A stretch of DNA of 64,000 nucleotides from Amphiduros pacificus (GCA_949316495.1 OX439009.1:37459155-37523154), one strand, 5' to 3'; shown: positions 10,901 to 24,085, counted from the stretch's first letter. Notes: generated by a model from the letters alone, not told the origin. Made by a program: numbers and translations.

Positions 10901-13900
10901 ACCAAATTTTGCATACGGGTTAAGGGGGGTCCCATGATGTAATTTATGAAGCGATTCCCCGGCGCATTTAAAGATGGCTAGATGACGCCACTCAAAACTT
11001 TAGTATTTTAAGATTTAAATAAAATAAATCCTATTTTTCCAAGTAAAAAATGACTGGCGCAGGTCAATTCAAAGGTCACCAAATTTTGTATGTGGGTTAA
11101 GGGGGGTCCCATGATGTTATTTATGAAGCGATTCCCCGGCGCATTTAACGGTGGCTAGATGGCGCCACTCAAAACTTTTAGTATTTTAAGATTTAAATAA
11201 AATATATCCTATTTCTCCAAGTAAAAAATTACTGGCACAGGTCAATTCAAAGGTCACCAAATTTTGCATGCATGTTAAGGGGGGTCCCATGATGTTATTT
11301 ATGAAGCGATTCCCCGGCGCATATAACGGTAGCAAGATGACGCCACTCAAAACTTTTAGTTTTTTAAAATTTAAATGAAATAAATCTTATTATTCCAAGT
11401 TAAAAATGACTGGCGCAGGTCAATTCAAAGGCCACCAAATTTTGCATACGGGCTAAGGGGGGTCCCATGATGTAATTTATGGAGCGATTCCCCGGCGCAT
11501 TTAACGATGGCTAGATGGCGCCACTCAAAACTTTTAGTTTTTTAAAATTTAAATGAAATAAATCTTATTATTCAAAGTAAAAAATGACTAGCGCAGGTTA
11601 ATTCAAATGTCACCAAATTTTGCATACGAGTTAAGGGGGGTCCCATGATGTAATTTATGAAGCCATTTCCCGGCGCATTTAACGATGGCTAGATGACGCC
11701 ACTCAAAACTTTAGTATTTTAAGACTTAAATAAAATAAATCCTATTATTCCAAGTCAAAAATAACTGGCGCAGGTCAATTCAAAGGTCACCAAATTTTGC
11801 ATGCGGGTTAAGAGGGGTCCCATGATGTTATTTATGAAGCGATTCCCCGGCGCATTAAACGGTAGCAAGATGACGCCACTCAAAACTTTTAGTTTTTTAA
11901 AATTTAAATGAAATAAATCTTATTATTCCAAGTTAAAAATGACTGGCGCAGGTCAATTCAAAGGTCACCAAATTTTGCATACGGGTTAAGGGGGTCCCAT
12001 GATGTTGTTTATGAAGCGATTCCCCGGCGCATTTAACGGTAGCAAGATGGCGCCACTCAATACTTTTAGTTTTTAAAATTTAAACGAAATAAATCTTATT
12101 ATTCCAAGTAAAAAATGATTAGCGCAGGTCAATTCAAATGTCACCAAATTTTGCATACGGGTTAAGGGGGGTCCCATGATGTAATTTATGAAGCGATTCC
12201 CCGGCGCATTTAAAGATGGCTAGATGACGCCACTCAAAACTTTAGTATTTTAAGATTTAAATAAAATAAATCCTATTTTTCCAAGTAAAAAATGACTGGC
12301 GCAGGTCAATTCAAAGGTCACCAAATTTTGTATGTGGGTTAAGGGGGGTCCCATGATGTTATTTATGAAGCGATTCCCCGGCGCATTTAACGGTGGCTAG
12401 ATGGCGCCACTCAAAACTTTTAGTATTTTAAGATTTAAATAAAATATATCCTATTTCTCCAAGTAAAAAATTACTGGCACAGGTCAATTCAAAGGTCACC
12501 AAATTTTGCATGCATGTTAAGGGGGGTCCCATGATGTTATTTATGAAGCGATTCCCCGGCGCATATAACGGTAGCAAGATGACGCCACTCAAAACTTTTA
12601 GTTTTTTAAAATTTAAATGAAATAAATCTTATTATTCCAAGTTAAAAATGACTGGCGCAGGTCAATTCAAAGGCCACCAAATTTTGCATACGGGCTAAGG
12701 GGGGTCCCATGATGTAATTTATGGAGCGATTCCCCGGCGCATTTAACGATGGCTAGATGGCGCCACTCAAAACTTTTAGTTTTTTAAAATTTAAATGAAA
12801 TAAATCTTATTATTCAAAGTAAAAAATGACTAGCGCAGGTTAATTCAAATGTCACCAAATTTTGCATACGAGTTAAGGGGGGTCCCATGATGTAATTTAT
12901 GAAGCCATTTCCCGGCGCATTTAACGATGGCTAGATGACGCCACTCAAAACTTTAGTATTTTAAGACTTAAATAAAATAAATCCTATTATTCCAAGTCAA
13001 AAATGACTGGCGCAGGTCAATTCAAAGGTCACCAAATTTTGCATACGGGTTAAGGGGGGTCCCATGATGTTGTTTATGAAGCGATTCCCCGGCGCATTTA
13101 ACGGTAGCAAGATGGCACCACTCAAAACTTTTAGTTTTTAAAATTTAAACGAAATAAATCTTATTATTCCAAGTAAAAAATGACTAGCGCAGGTCAATTC
13201 AAATGTCACCAAATTTTGCATACGGGTTAAGGGGGGTCCCATGATGTAATTTATGAAGCGATTCCCCGGCGCATTTAAAGATGGCTAGATGACGCCACTC
13301 AAAACTTTAGTATTTTAAGATTTAAATAAAATAAATCCTATTTTTCCAAGTAAAAAATGACTGGCGCAGGTCAATTCAAAGGTCACCAAATTTTGTATGT
13401 GGGTTAAGGGGGGTCCCATGATGTTATTTATGAAGCGATTCCCCGGCGCATTTAACGGTGGCTAGATGGCGCCACTCAAAACTTTTAGTATTTTAAGATT
13501 TAAATAAAATATATCCTATTTCTCCAAGTAAAAAATTACTGGCACAGGTCAATTCAAAGGTCACCAAATTTTGCATGCATGTTAAGGGGGGTCCCATGAT
13601 GTTATTTATGAAGCGATTCCCCGGCGCATATAACGGTAGCAAGATGACGCCACTCAAAACTTTTAGTTTTTTAAAATTTAAATGAAATAAATCTTATTAT
13701 TCCAAGTTAAAAATGACTGGCGCAGGTCAATTCAAAGGCCACCAAATTTTGCATACGGGCTAAGGGGGGTCCCATGATGTAATTTATGGAGCGATTCCCC
13801 GGCGCATTTAACGATGGCTAGATGGCGCCACTCAAAACTTTTAGTTTTTTAAAATTTAAATGAAATAAATCTTATTATTCAAAGTAAAAAATGACTAGCG

Positions 13901-16900
13901 CAGGTTAATTCAAATGTCACCAAATTTTGCATACGAGTTAAGGGGGGTCCCATGATGTAATTTATGAAGCCATTTCCCGGCGCATTTAACGATGGCTAGA
14001 TGACGCCACTCAAAACTTTAGTATTTTAAGACTTAAATAAAATAAATCCTATTATTCCAAGTCAAAAATAACTGGCGCAGGTCAATTCAAAGGTCACCAA
14101 ATTTTGCATGCGGGTTAAGAGGGGTCCCATGATGTTATTTATGAAGCGATTCCCCGGCGCATTAAACGGTAGCAAGATGACGCCACTCAAAACTTTTAGT
14201 TTTTTAAAATTTAAATGAAATAAATCTTATTATTCCAAGTTAAAAATGACTGGCGCAGGTCAATTCAAAGGTCACCAAATTTTGCATACGGGTTAAGGGG
14301 GTCCCATGATGTTGTTTATGAAGCGATTCCCCGGCGCATTTAACGGTAGCAAGATGGCGCCACTCAATACTTTTAGTTTTTAAAATTTAAACGAAATAAA
14401 TCTTATTATTCCAAGTAAAAAATGATTAGCGCAGGTCAATTCAAATGTCACCAAATTTTGCATACGGGTTAAGGGGGGTCCCATGATGTAATTTATGAAG
14501 CGATTCCCCGGCGCATTTAAAGATGGCTAGATGACGCCACTCAAAACTTTAGTATTTTAAGATTTAAATAAAATAAATCCTATTTTTCCAAGTAAAAAAT
14601 GACTGGCGCAGGTCAATTCAAAGGTCACCAAATTTTGTATGTGGGTTAAGGGGGGTCCCATGATGTTATTTATGAAGCGATTCCCCGGCGCATTTAACGG
14701 TGGCTAGATGGCGCCACTCAAAACTTTTAGTATTTTAAGATTTAAATAAAATATATCCTATTTCTCCAAGTAAAAAATTACTGGCACAGGTCAATTCAAA
14801 GGTCACCAAATTTTGCATGCATGTTAAGGGGGGTCCCATGATGTTATTTATGAAGCGATTCCCCGGCGCATATAACGGTAGCAAGATGACGCCACTCAAA
14901 ACTTTTAGTTTTTTAAAATTTAAATGAAATAAATCTTATTATTCCAAGTTAAAAATGACTGGCGCAGGTCAATTCAAAGGCCACCAAATTTTGCATACGG
15001 GCTAAGGGGGGTCCCATGATGTAATTTATGGAGCGATTCCCCGGCGCATTTAACGATGGCTAGATGGCGCCACTCAAAACTTTTAGTTTTTTAAAATTTA
15101 AATGAAATAAATCTTATTATTCAAAGTAAAAAATGACTAGCGCAGGTTAATTCAAATGTCACCAAATTTTGCATACGAGTTAAGGGGGGTCCCATGATGT
15201 AATTTATGAAGCCATTTCCCGGCGCATTTAACGATGGCTAGATGACGCCACTCAAAACTTTAGTATTTTAAGACTTAAATAAAATAAATCCTATTATTCC
15301 AAGTCAAAAATGACTGGCGCAGGTCAATTCAAAGGTCACCAAATTTTGCATACGGGTTAAGGGGGGTCCCATGATGTTGTTTATGAAGCGATTCCCCGGC
15401 GCATTTAACGGTAGCAAGATGGCACCACTCAAAACTTTTAGTTTTTAAAATTTAAACGAAATAAATCTTATTATTCCAAGTAAAAAATGACTAGCGCAGG
15501 TCAATTCAAATGTCACCAAATTTTGCATACGGGTTAAGGGGGGTCCCATGATGTAATTTATGAAGCGATTCCCCGGCGCATTTAAAGATGGCTAGATGAC
15601 GCCACTCAAAACTTTAGTATTTTAAGATTTAAATAAAATAAATCCTATTTTTCCAAGTAAAAAATGACTGGCGCAGGTCAATTCAAAGGTCACCAAATTT
15701 TGTATGTGGGTTAAGGGGGGTCCCATGATGTTATTTATGAAGCGATTCCCCGGCGCATTTAACGGTGGCTAGATGGCGCCACTCAAAACTTTTAGTATTT
15801 TAAGATTTAAATAAAATATATCCTATTTCTCCAAGTAAAAAATTACTGGCACAGGTCAATTCAAAGGTCACCAAATTTTGCATGCATGTTAAGGGGGGTC
15901 CCATGATGTTATTTATGAAGCGATTCCCCGGCGCATATAACGGTAGCAAGATGACGCCACTCAAAACTTTTAGTTTTTTAAAATTTAAATGAAATAAATC
16001 TTATTATTCCAAGTTAAAAATGACTGGCGCAGGTCAATTCAAAGGCCACCAAATTTTGCATACGGGCTAAGGGGGGTCCCATGATGTAATTTATGGAGCG
16101 ATTCCCCGGCGCATTTAACGATGGCTAGATGGCGCCACTCAAAACTTTTAGTTTTTTAAAATTTAAATGAAATAAATCTTATTATTCAAAGTAAAAAATG
16201 ACTAGCGCAGGTTAATTCAAATGTCACCAAATTTTGCATACGAGTTAAGGGGGGTCCCATGATGTAATTTATGAAGCCATTTCCCGGCGCATTTAACGAT
16301 GGCTAGATGACGCCACTCAAAACTTTAGTATTTTAAGACTTAAATAAAATAAATCCTATTATTCCAAGTCAAAAATAACTGGCGCAGGTCAATTCAAAGG
16401 TCACCAAATTTTGCATGCGGGTTAAGAGGGGTCCCATGATGTTATTTATGAAGCGATTCCCCGGCGCATTAAACGGTAGCAAGATGACGCCACTCAAAAC
16501 TTTTAGTTTTTTAAAATTTAAATGAAATAAATCTTATTATTCCAAGTTAAAAATGACTGGCGCAGGTCAATTCAAAGGTCACCAAATTTTGCATACGGGT
16601 TAAGGGGGTCCCATGATGTTGTTTATGAAGCGATTCCCCGGCGCATTTAACGGTAGCAAGATGGCGCCACTCAATACTTTTAGTTTTTAAAATTTAAACG
16701 AAATAAATCTTATTATTCCAAGTAAAAAATGATTAGCGCAGGTCAATTCAAATGTCACCAAATTTTGCATACGGGTTAAGGGGGGTCCCATGATGTAATT
16801 TATGAAGCGATTCCCCGGCGCATTTAAAGATGGCTAGATGACGCCACTCAAAACTTTAGTATTTTAAGATTTAAATAAAATAAATCCTATTTTTCCAAGT

Positions 16901-18640
16901 AAAAAATGACTGGCGCAGGTCAATTCAAAGGTCACCAAATTTTGTATGTGGGTTAAGGGGGGTCCCATGATGTTATTTATGAAGCGATTCCCCGGCGCAT
17001 TTAACGGTGGCTAGATGGCGCCACTCAAAACTTTTAGTATTTTAAGATTTAAATAAAATATATCCTATTTCTCCAAGTAAAAAATTACTGGCACAGGTCA
17101 ATTCAAAGGTCACCAAATTTTGCATGCATGTTAAGGGGGGTCCCATGATGTTATTTATGAAGCGATTCCCCGGCGCATATAACGGTAGCAAGATGACGCC
17201 ACTCAAAACTTTTAGTTTTTTAAAATTTAAATGAAATAAATCTTATTATTCCAAGTTAAAAATGACTGGCGCAGGTCAATTCAAAGGCCACCAAATTTTG
17301 CATACGGGCTAAGGGGGGTCCCATGATGTAATTTATGGAGCGATTCCCCGGCGCATTTAACGATGGCTAGATGGCGCCACTCAAAACTTTTAGTTTTTTA
17401 AAATTTAAATGAAATAAATCTTATTATTCAAAGTAAAAAATGACTAGCGCAGGTTAATTCAAATGTCACCAAATTTTGCATACGAGTTAAGGGGGGTCCC
17501 ATGATGTAATTTATGAAGCCATTTCCCGGCGCATTTAACGATGGCTAGATGACGCCACTCAAAACTTTAGTATTTTAAGACTTAAATAAAATAAATCCTA
17601 TTATTCCAAGTCAAAAATGACTGGCGCAGGTCAATTCAAAGGTCACCAAATTTTGCATACGGGTTAAGGGGGGTCCCATGATGTTGTTTATGAAGCGATT
17701 CCCCGGCGCATTTAACGGTAGCAAGATGGCACCACTCAAAACTTTTAGTTTTTAAAATTTAAACGAAATAAATCTTATTATTCCAAGTAAAAAATGACTA
17801 GCGCAGGTCAATTCAAATGTCACCAAATTTTGCATACGGGTTAAGGGGGGTCCCATGATGTAATTTATGAAGCGATTCCCCGGCGCATTTAAAGATGGCT
17901 AGATGACGCCACTCAAAACTTTAGTATTTTAAGATTTAAATAAAATAAATCCTATTTTTCCAAGTAAAAAATGACTGGCGCAGGTCAATTCAAAGGTCAC
18001 CAAATTTTGTATGTGGGTTAAGGGGGGTCCCATGATGTTATTTATGAAGCGATTCCCCGGCGCATTTAACGGTGGCTAGATGGCGCCACTCAAAACTTTT
18101 AGTATTTTAAGATTTAAATAAAATATATCCTATTTCTCCAAGTAAAAAATTACTGGCACAGGTCAATTCAAAGGTCACCAAATTTTGCATGCATGTTAAG
18201 GGGGGTCCCATGATGTTATTTATGAAGCGATTCCCCGGCGCATATAACGGTAGCAAGATGACGCCACTCAAAACTTTTAGTTTTTTAAAATTTAAATGAA
18301 ATAAATCTTATTATTCCAAGTTAAAAATGACTGGCGCAGGTCAATTCAAAGGCCACCAAATTTTGCATACGGGCTAAGGGGGGTCCCATGATGTAATTTA
18401 TGGAGCGATTCCCCGGCGCATTTAACGATGGCTAGATGGCGCCACTCAAAACTTTTAGTTTTTTAAAATTTAAATGAAATAAATCTTATTATTCAAAGTA
18501 AAAAATGACTAGCGCAGGTTAATTCAAATGTCACCAAATTTTGCATACGAGTTAAGGGGGGTCCCATGATGTAATTTATGAAGCCATTTCCCGGCGCATT
18601 TAACGATGGCTAGATGACGCCACTCAAAACTTCAGTATTT
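7963..18640. repeat. 177-bp satellite array with 2,307-bp higher-order unit
   Basis: About 60 tandem monomers of the same 177-bp family. From about 9.1 kb a higher-order pattern is visible. The marker variant ACGGGCTAAG falls at 9141, 10383, 11448, 12690, 13755, 14997, 16062, 17304 and 18369. The intervals alternate exactly 1,242 and 1,065 bp, that is 7 and 6 monomers, giving a 13-monomer unit of 2,307 bp. Copies look nearly identical, so amplification is recent. The array ends near 18,640 within a monomer. Monomer length and higher-order structure suit a centromeric or pericentromeric satellite, but nothing here proves centromere function. Confidence 0.95.
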
Positions 18641-19233
18641 TAAGCATAAAATCCAGCACGGTGATATTTGGGACATAATATTTGAAATCTGACATGTTGA
18701 CACAGTGTACAATAAATTTAGAGAAAAATTTGAATATTGAACTGTGAACAGTGAATAAGTAACAAAGTTCACACACATGCTATGCTTGGTGATCGCCAAT
18801 TTGGCCGAGGGGATTGTCCAAGATGACTGCCTTGCCCAGGTAACCACCGATGATTTCTTCTTCATGGCCAAGGAGTGTGGTAAAGCGGCAACGGCGGATG
18901 TGGTCATTGTGGTGCCGGACACTTCTCTTCTCTCCAAGCGTGACTACAATGAACTACATTTTAAATACCTGATGGCATTTACGCTGATAAGATCCTATGG
19001 TCGTGTGTCTTACTCCTACGCAATCTCTCAGAGAAGTTTTGAAACATCTTTTGTATGTCTTTGTGAACTGTTTGGTCACAACTGATAAACTTCCCGGATA
19101 TTCTTACGTCAAAATCGATTCTTTCTTTGGCTGCTCAATCGGCGATGATAGACAATTAACTTCCAATATGATGGATGCCGTGGTGAAAACTCTGAACAAG
19201 CTAGCCATCCCAGGGCTGCAACTTCCAACAATA
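18641..19233 (+). pseudogene. Unidentified gene remnant, upstream part
   Basis: The plus strand is open from 18777 to 19082. The first 60 or so residues look like real protein: NLAEGIVQDDCLAQVTTDD, FFFMAKECGKAATADVVIVV and PDTSLLSKRDYNELHFKYL. A second stretch in another frame, ending near 19,233, reads KIDSFFGCSIGDDRQLTSNM and VVKTLNKLAIPGLQLPTIV. I do not recognise either. The region directly abuts the satellite and runs into the hAT-like insertion, beyond which a KH-like remnant follows. The pieces may come from one host gene, or be captured fragments. Confidence 0.35.
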
Positions 19234-19545
19234 GTTAACTGCAGACCTCGGTGCTCGGCGAGTCTATCTCCGTGCTCCGTGGACTGCTCCTCCGTGGAAA
19301 TGTATGCACTCCTCGGCCGAGCAAATCCTTGCTCCATGGTAGCACGGAGGAACTCCTCGGCCGAGCAAACTTCCAAATCTTGCTCCGTGGCTCATTTTAT
19401 TTAATTCCACAACAATTCTGTGTCCTATTGTAGTTAATATGAACATCTTACCTAGCTGTGACATCGGTTTAGAAGGAAAAAGACCCTTAAAAAGACAATT
19501 TTGACAACTTTTTGATAAATTTGATAAACTCCTCGCTTGGATGGA

Positions 19546-19662
19546 CAATTCAACCGCCAGATGTCACCCTGGAAGTTTATTCCATCGCATATAAAGTCCA
19601 CCAGGGGCTTGGTGGTCAACTTCATTGAAACTGCTTTGAGAGGTAGTGACATCTGGCGGTAG
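19546..19662. repeat. Short palindrome inside the hAT-like element
   Basis: CCGCCAGATGTCAC near 19551 and GTGACATCTGGCGG near 19646 are exact reverse complements, about 80 bp apart. This may be a small nested inverted-repeat element. Confidence 0.6.
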
Positions 19663-19909
19663 TCTTAAAGGGCAAGATACTTTCTAGTAAAATACATTTC
19701 ATAAATTTTAAAAATATGAAATTAAACCCTTTGATCACAGGTTTGGCCTTACATCACAAGGACTTTGAATGGCAATACTGTGAATGCTGATTATTGGTAT
19801 CAGTGAAGTTTATAATTTGACCCTATTTGTTGAAACACCACTGAATGGGAAGACATCAAAGGCTGCATGGAATCCGACTGGGCTGTACAGAAATGACTTT
19901 TTTTCCAAG

Positions 19910-20348
19910 AACATTTAACAACACTTGCTGCAATGATTGCAATTGAGCTGAATGCCCGGGGCTGAATGTTGTCGCTCAAACTGACTTTCAAAACCTTCAA
20001 AGTGTTCATACAGGGACTTTCACACCACGGCAACCCTATTGGCGTTGAAAACAAAGACGTGTCAGCCATTGAACCCCGATCAAAAGATTTCATCTTTTAA
20101 GTCATTATCTTTTCTATATATTCTACGTGGGCAAATAATAATTCAAATAGAAGCCCATATGAAGATTTCATATTTGTTTTCTGTATAAAGTCATTATTCT
20201 TGATATTTTCTACGTTTGAAAAAACAATTCAATTGTTGTGATGTGCATATCACTCAAACTGAAGTTTTGAAAGTCAGTGTGAGCGACAACATTCAGCCCC
20301 GGGCATTCAGCTCAATTGCAATCATTGCAGGAAGTGTTGTTAAATGTT
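19910..20348. repeat. 82-bp near-perfect inverted repeat, 275-bp loop
   Basis: The arms are 19910-19991 and 20266-20348. They match as reverse complements with only about two differences, including CAGCCCCGGGCATTCAGCTC and its complement. Both lie inside the hAT-like element. Both arms stay open in one frame with similar peptides (SDNIQPRAFSSIAII), which follows from the duplication and is not evidence for a gene. Confidence 0.85.
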
Positions 20349-20685
20349 TGACAGTCTTAAAAATGTCCGAGTTTCAATTGCCACTTCGGCCCGTCAACTG
20401 ACAAACTGGAAATCATCTGTTATGGAACAGTTTTTGTCTCCACCGTGGAAATAAAGTACAAATATAATATAACAAGGTGGTGACACCAAGCGGCCAATCA
20501 ATGCGGCGGAGGAGCAGTTTTCTCCTCCGTGGAAAAAAAACATATACAAATGTGCTGTAGTGAGGTGGTGACACCAAGTGGCCAACTGATGCAACTTTCC
20601 TCGGCCGAGAAGAAATTTTCTCCTCCGTGACAGCCCACGGAGCACGGAGGAAGACACGCCGAGCACGGAGGTCTACGGTTAACTG

Positions 20686-20895
20686 GTTCTCGCAACTTCT
20701 TCAAAAAAGAAGCAAACTCTCGAAGACGTCATGGTTGTTCCGAAGGAAGCTGGTGGCAGAATAATCTGAAAGGACGGAGCCATTGTCAAAGACATGGAGA
20801 AGAAGACGGGAGCAAAAAACATACGAGGGGGTCTAAAGATGCAATAGGAAAAGCAAAAACCGCCATAAGTGAATGTCTTAAATCTTCTGCTAACT
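20686..20895 (+). pseudogene. KH-domain gene remnant
   Basis: One frame reads LEDVMVVPKEAGGRII, then a TGA stop, then KDGAIVKDMEKKTGAK. This fits the first half of a KH RNA-binding domain, with the usual GRIIGKDG loop where the stop may replace a glycine codon (GGA to TGA). A shifted frame then gives SKDAIGKAKTAISECLKSS, which suits the final helix of the same domain. The copy therefore carries at least one stop and one frameshift. It begins at the right edge of the hAT-like element. Which KH protein it came from I cannot say. Confidence 0.5.
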
Positions 20896-20904
20896 GATGC
20901 CATC

Positions 20905-20985
20905 AGTTAGAATATTCATATTCATATTCTGATAACCAGTCCCATCAGTGATATTGAACATGAATATGAATATGCTGCATATAAT
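20905..20985. repeat. AT-rich hairpin
   Basis: ATATTCATATTCATATTC (about 20910) and GAACATGAATATGAATATG (about 20955) are near reverse complements with a short loop. They lie between the KH remnant and the LINE. The function, if any, is unknown. Confidence 0.5.
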
Positions 20986-21414
20986 AATTATGACATTATG
21001 AAAAGTGATATGGTTTGCAATTGTATTTTCAATGTGTATATTAAACTTATGAATGTATGTATTTATGTATGTATTTAACTACCCCTCAACCCCTTTTTCC
21101 ACCAATGAAGTCATAAATCCATATCATAAAACTGATAATGTAGTCCTTTGTAAACACCATACAGTAAAGGCAAATCTTAATATTCTCGAAATTAGAAATT
21201 GCTGCAAAATTATAAAAATCGATCAACTTCTATTCTCTAATAGAATGTCTAATCTGATAATGTCTAATCTCAGTATATCTAATTTGGAACCTCATATTCT
21301 AACGCTAAAAAAACATGTTTCTTTTAAACATATTGATACCAAACTTTCTAATGGAAATACGGAACTGTGGGGCTTGACCCCAAATAAATCACCACCAGCT
21401 CTGGCGGGTATGCA

Positions 21415-24085
21415 TTGCAAAATGCAACAAATGCGGTGGTCCATATCGAGAACGGCCTGAAAAGCCTCTCTGAAAAATTTCAGTTTATTTCACGTGCATG
21501 GTTTAGCCTTTCAGGCACAACCATTCATGTAAATAAAAATTATAGTACTAAACATTGCATTAAAACTACAAAAAGGTGCAACACACATTACAATACACAT
21601 TCCTCTGCTCGGCCAGCCAGTCAGAGCGCATCCCTGAGGAGGCTGGCTGATACAACACATGTGCTGCTGAACAGTATCAACACAGGGGGCGCTATCAAAA
21701 ACAATGCACAGTCATCACAATACAAACCTAGCAACCAGATTTCTATTGGTTCATGTAATGTCCAGAGTGTCTCTAGCAAGGTTTTAAATATAAAGGACTA
21801 CTTCTCTGAACATAACATGGATGCTCTCTTCATGACTGAGACATGGTTGCATGAAACTGGTGATGAGAGGGTTAGAAATGAACTTGAGGAGGGTTCCCTC
21901 AAATTTCACTCATTTCCTCAGCTCGGACGCACGGGGGGCAGCCTTGGTTTGTTACATCGGATTGAACTCCCCTTTGAAACCAATAGGTTGAACCAACCCA
22001 TTGTACATACAATGGAGTTGATGGAGGCATTACTGCTGATTAAGGGCAAAATGTTCACCTTCGTCACCATCTACAGACCTGAACCATCTGATGGGAATAG
22101 ATACACCTATTCTGAGTGTTATGATGAGTTCACTCAACTGGTGGCACATTATGGGTCACTTAGTCATGAGGTCATTTTCCTGGGTGACTACAATTTCCAT
22201 GTCAATAAGCCAAATAAGCCTGATGTCATAAAATTCAACGACATTCTGTCTACCTTTGACATGAACCATTGGGTACATGAACCAACCCACAAGCTAGGAA
22301 ACACCCTTGATCTAATCATCACCTTCAAGGGGAACAAACATCTGAATGAGTATATATCTGATCATAAAATGATTAAGCTATACCTGGGTATCTCACCCCC
22401 CAAAGCCCCTAAAAAATCAATCAAGTACAGGAACTTTAGGGGATTAGATCTGCAATCCCTGAGGAATGACATCAAATCCCTAACTAGTACAAACTCAGCA
22501 TGGGAACACCTATCCCTACAGGACATAGTAAATTACTATGACAAGGAGCTCACTTCACTTATGGATAAACGTGCTCCTCTCAAGCACGCCAAGGTTACTC
22601 AGCACATATCTGTACCTTGGATGAATGACCAACTAAAGCTGGAAAGGTCTCTTAAGAGGAGGTTTGAGAGAAAAATGAACAAAACAGGATTTCACATTGA
22701 CAAGGAATTATACAACTCTCAGAGAAATAAATATTATTCCATGGTGAAGTCATCACAATTCAGCTATTTCTTTAACCTGGTGGAGGAAAACAAACATGAC
22801 CATAAAAAGCTGTTTAGAGTCATTGACACAGTCATGCACAAGAAAAAGGACATACCAATGTCCCAATCTGACTGTGAGGTCACTCAAGCCGAGAAGTTCA
22901 ATACATTCTTTCTTGACAAAATAGAAAGAATTCGCCTGGACATTGATAAAGCTCCACCTCACCCAATTTCGCCACCAGGTGACACTGTGCACAACAGGAT
23001 TGCACCAGGTTCATCAAGGCTTGAGAGGTTCATGCCCCTGACCATAAATGATGTGCGCAAATTGGTGAAGAGGTCTGCAAAGAAGTCAGGTGAGCTGGAC
23101 CCTGTCCCGACCTGGCTCCTACTTGACCTCTTAGATGACCTCTTACCAATAATTACTTCCATCATCAATAAATCACTGATGGAATCAGCAGTATCTGAAA
23201 ACATGAAAATAGCCATCATAACACCCCTGCTGAAGAAACTTGGTCTAGAACTGTTTGAGAAGAACTACAGACCTGTTTCCAACCTGACATCCACTGAGAC
23301 TGCTTTTCTAAAGGTGCAAAATTATATCCTGCGTAATCTGGACAATAATCCTGTTGTTACTTGACCTATAGATGTAATGTTAAAGGTCACACCCTTTCCT
23401 TGATTCGGTCATATCTCTGTGACAGGAAACAGTGTGTGAAGGTAGGGACACACAGGTCCTGCCTCAAGTCCATAAAATATGGGGTCCCACAAGGCTCAGT
23501 CCTCGGTCCCATACTATTTACCATTTATATGACACCTTTAGCTGATATCTTAGCCAAATATGGCCTCAGCTATCATATTTATGCAGATGATACTCAGATC
23601 TATATCCCTATGGACCACACTTCCGCCCATCAAGTTGATATACGCAGACACAAACTAGAAGAATGTGTCAGTGAGGTCAGGAACTTCCTTATATCAAATA
23701 AGATGAAGATAAATGATGGGAAAACAGAAATGCTTGTATGTACTGACAGGCACAATACTGCCACCAGCAGCAGTATCCCAGATACTATCAGGGTAGGGAA
23801 CTCTGATATTGCTCCTAGTGAGTCAGTGGTTGACCTTGGCATAACATTTGACTCTAACATGGATATGAAGGCTCAAATCAGGAAAATGTGCAAGAAAGGC
23901 TTCTACCATATCCCGAATCTTGCTGCCATCAGACACTGTCTAGACGAGAAGACTGCTGTAACACTTACCCATGCCTTCGTTACTTCCACATTAGACAATG
24001 ACAATGGCCTACTTGCCGGTCTTCCTAGATCTGACATTAGGAAGTTGCAATACCTTCAAAAGTTGGCGGCTTGTGTCGTAGGTAA
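21415..24085 (+). mobile_element. CR1/L2-type LINE, 3'-truncated, RT core deleted
   Basis: The first ORF (21415-23364, 649 residues) starts with an AP-type endonuclease. Catalytic landmarks are intact: CNVQS at residues 114-118, TETW with Glu142, GDYN with Asp258 and Asn260, and SDH with Asp316 and His317. Reverse transcriptase begins near residue 615 (NYRPVSNL) and continues in another frame in 23361-24128. That second ORF has LIRSYLCDRKQCVKVG, YGVPQGSVLGPILF, the YADD site and a thumb with FVTSTLD. The segment expected to hold RT motif A (the first catalytic Asp) is missing between the two frames. The sequence also ends after LQKLAACVVG, before the usual C-terminal part and 3' tail. An ORF at 21053-21460 may be an ORF1 remnant. 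Confidence 0.85.

Larger units (their letters stand above)
19242..20677. mobile_element. hAT-like element with terminal inverted repeats
   Basis: The ends are inverted copies of each other. The left end (19242-19330) reads CAGACCTCGGTGCTCGGCG. The reverse complement of the right end (20590-20677) contains AGACCTCCGTGCTCGGCG. Both continue with CTCCGTGCTCCGTGG and CTCGGCCGAG blocks. GTTAACTG flanks the element on both sides (19234-19241, 20678-20685). An 8-bp duplication and a CAG start are hAT hallmarks. The right end carries one or two extra bases before the duplication, so its exact edge is uncertain. No transposase is seen, so at 1,436 bp it looks non-autonomous. Confidence 0.75.

Noticed and set aside
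7963-18640. CRISPR-like regular repeats
   Set aside because: There are no unique spacers; the whole 177-bp unit repeats, in an animal genome. It is a satellite.
18632-19652. Overlapping minus-strand ORFs of 66-101 residues
   Set aside because: They are opposite-strand shadows of the gene remnant and of GC-rich palindromic ends of the hAT-like element.
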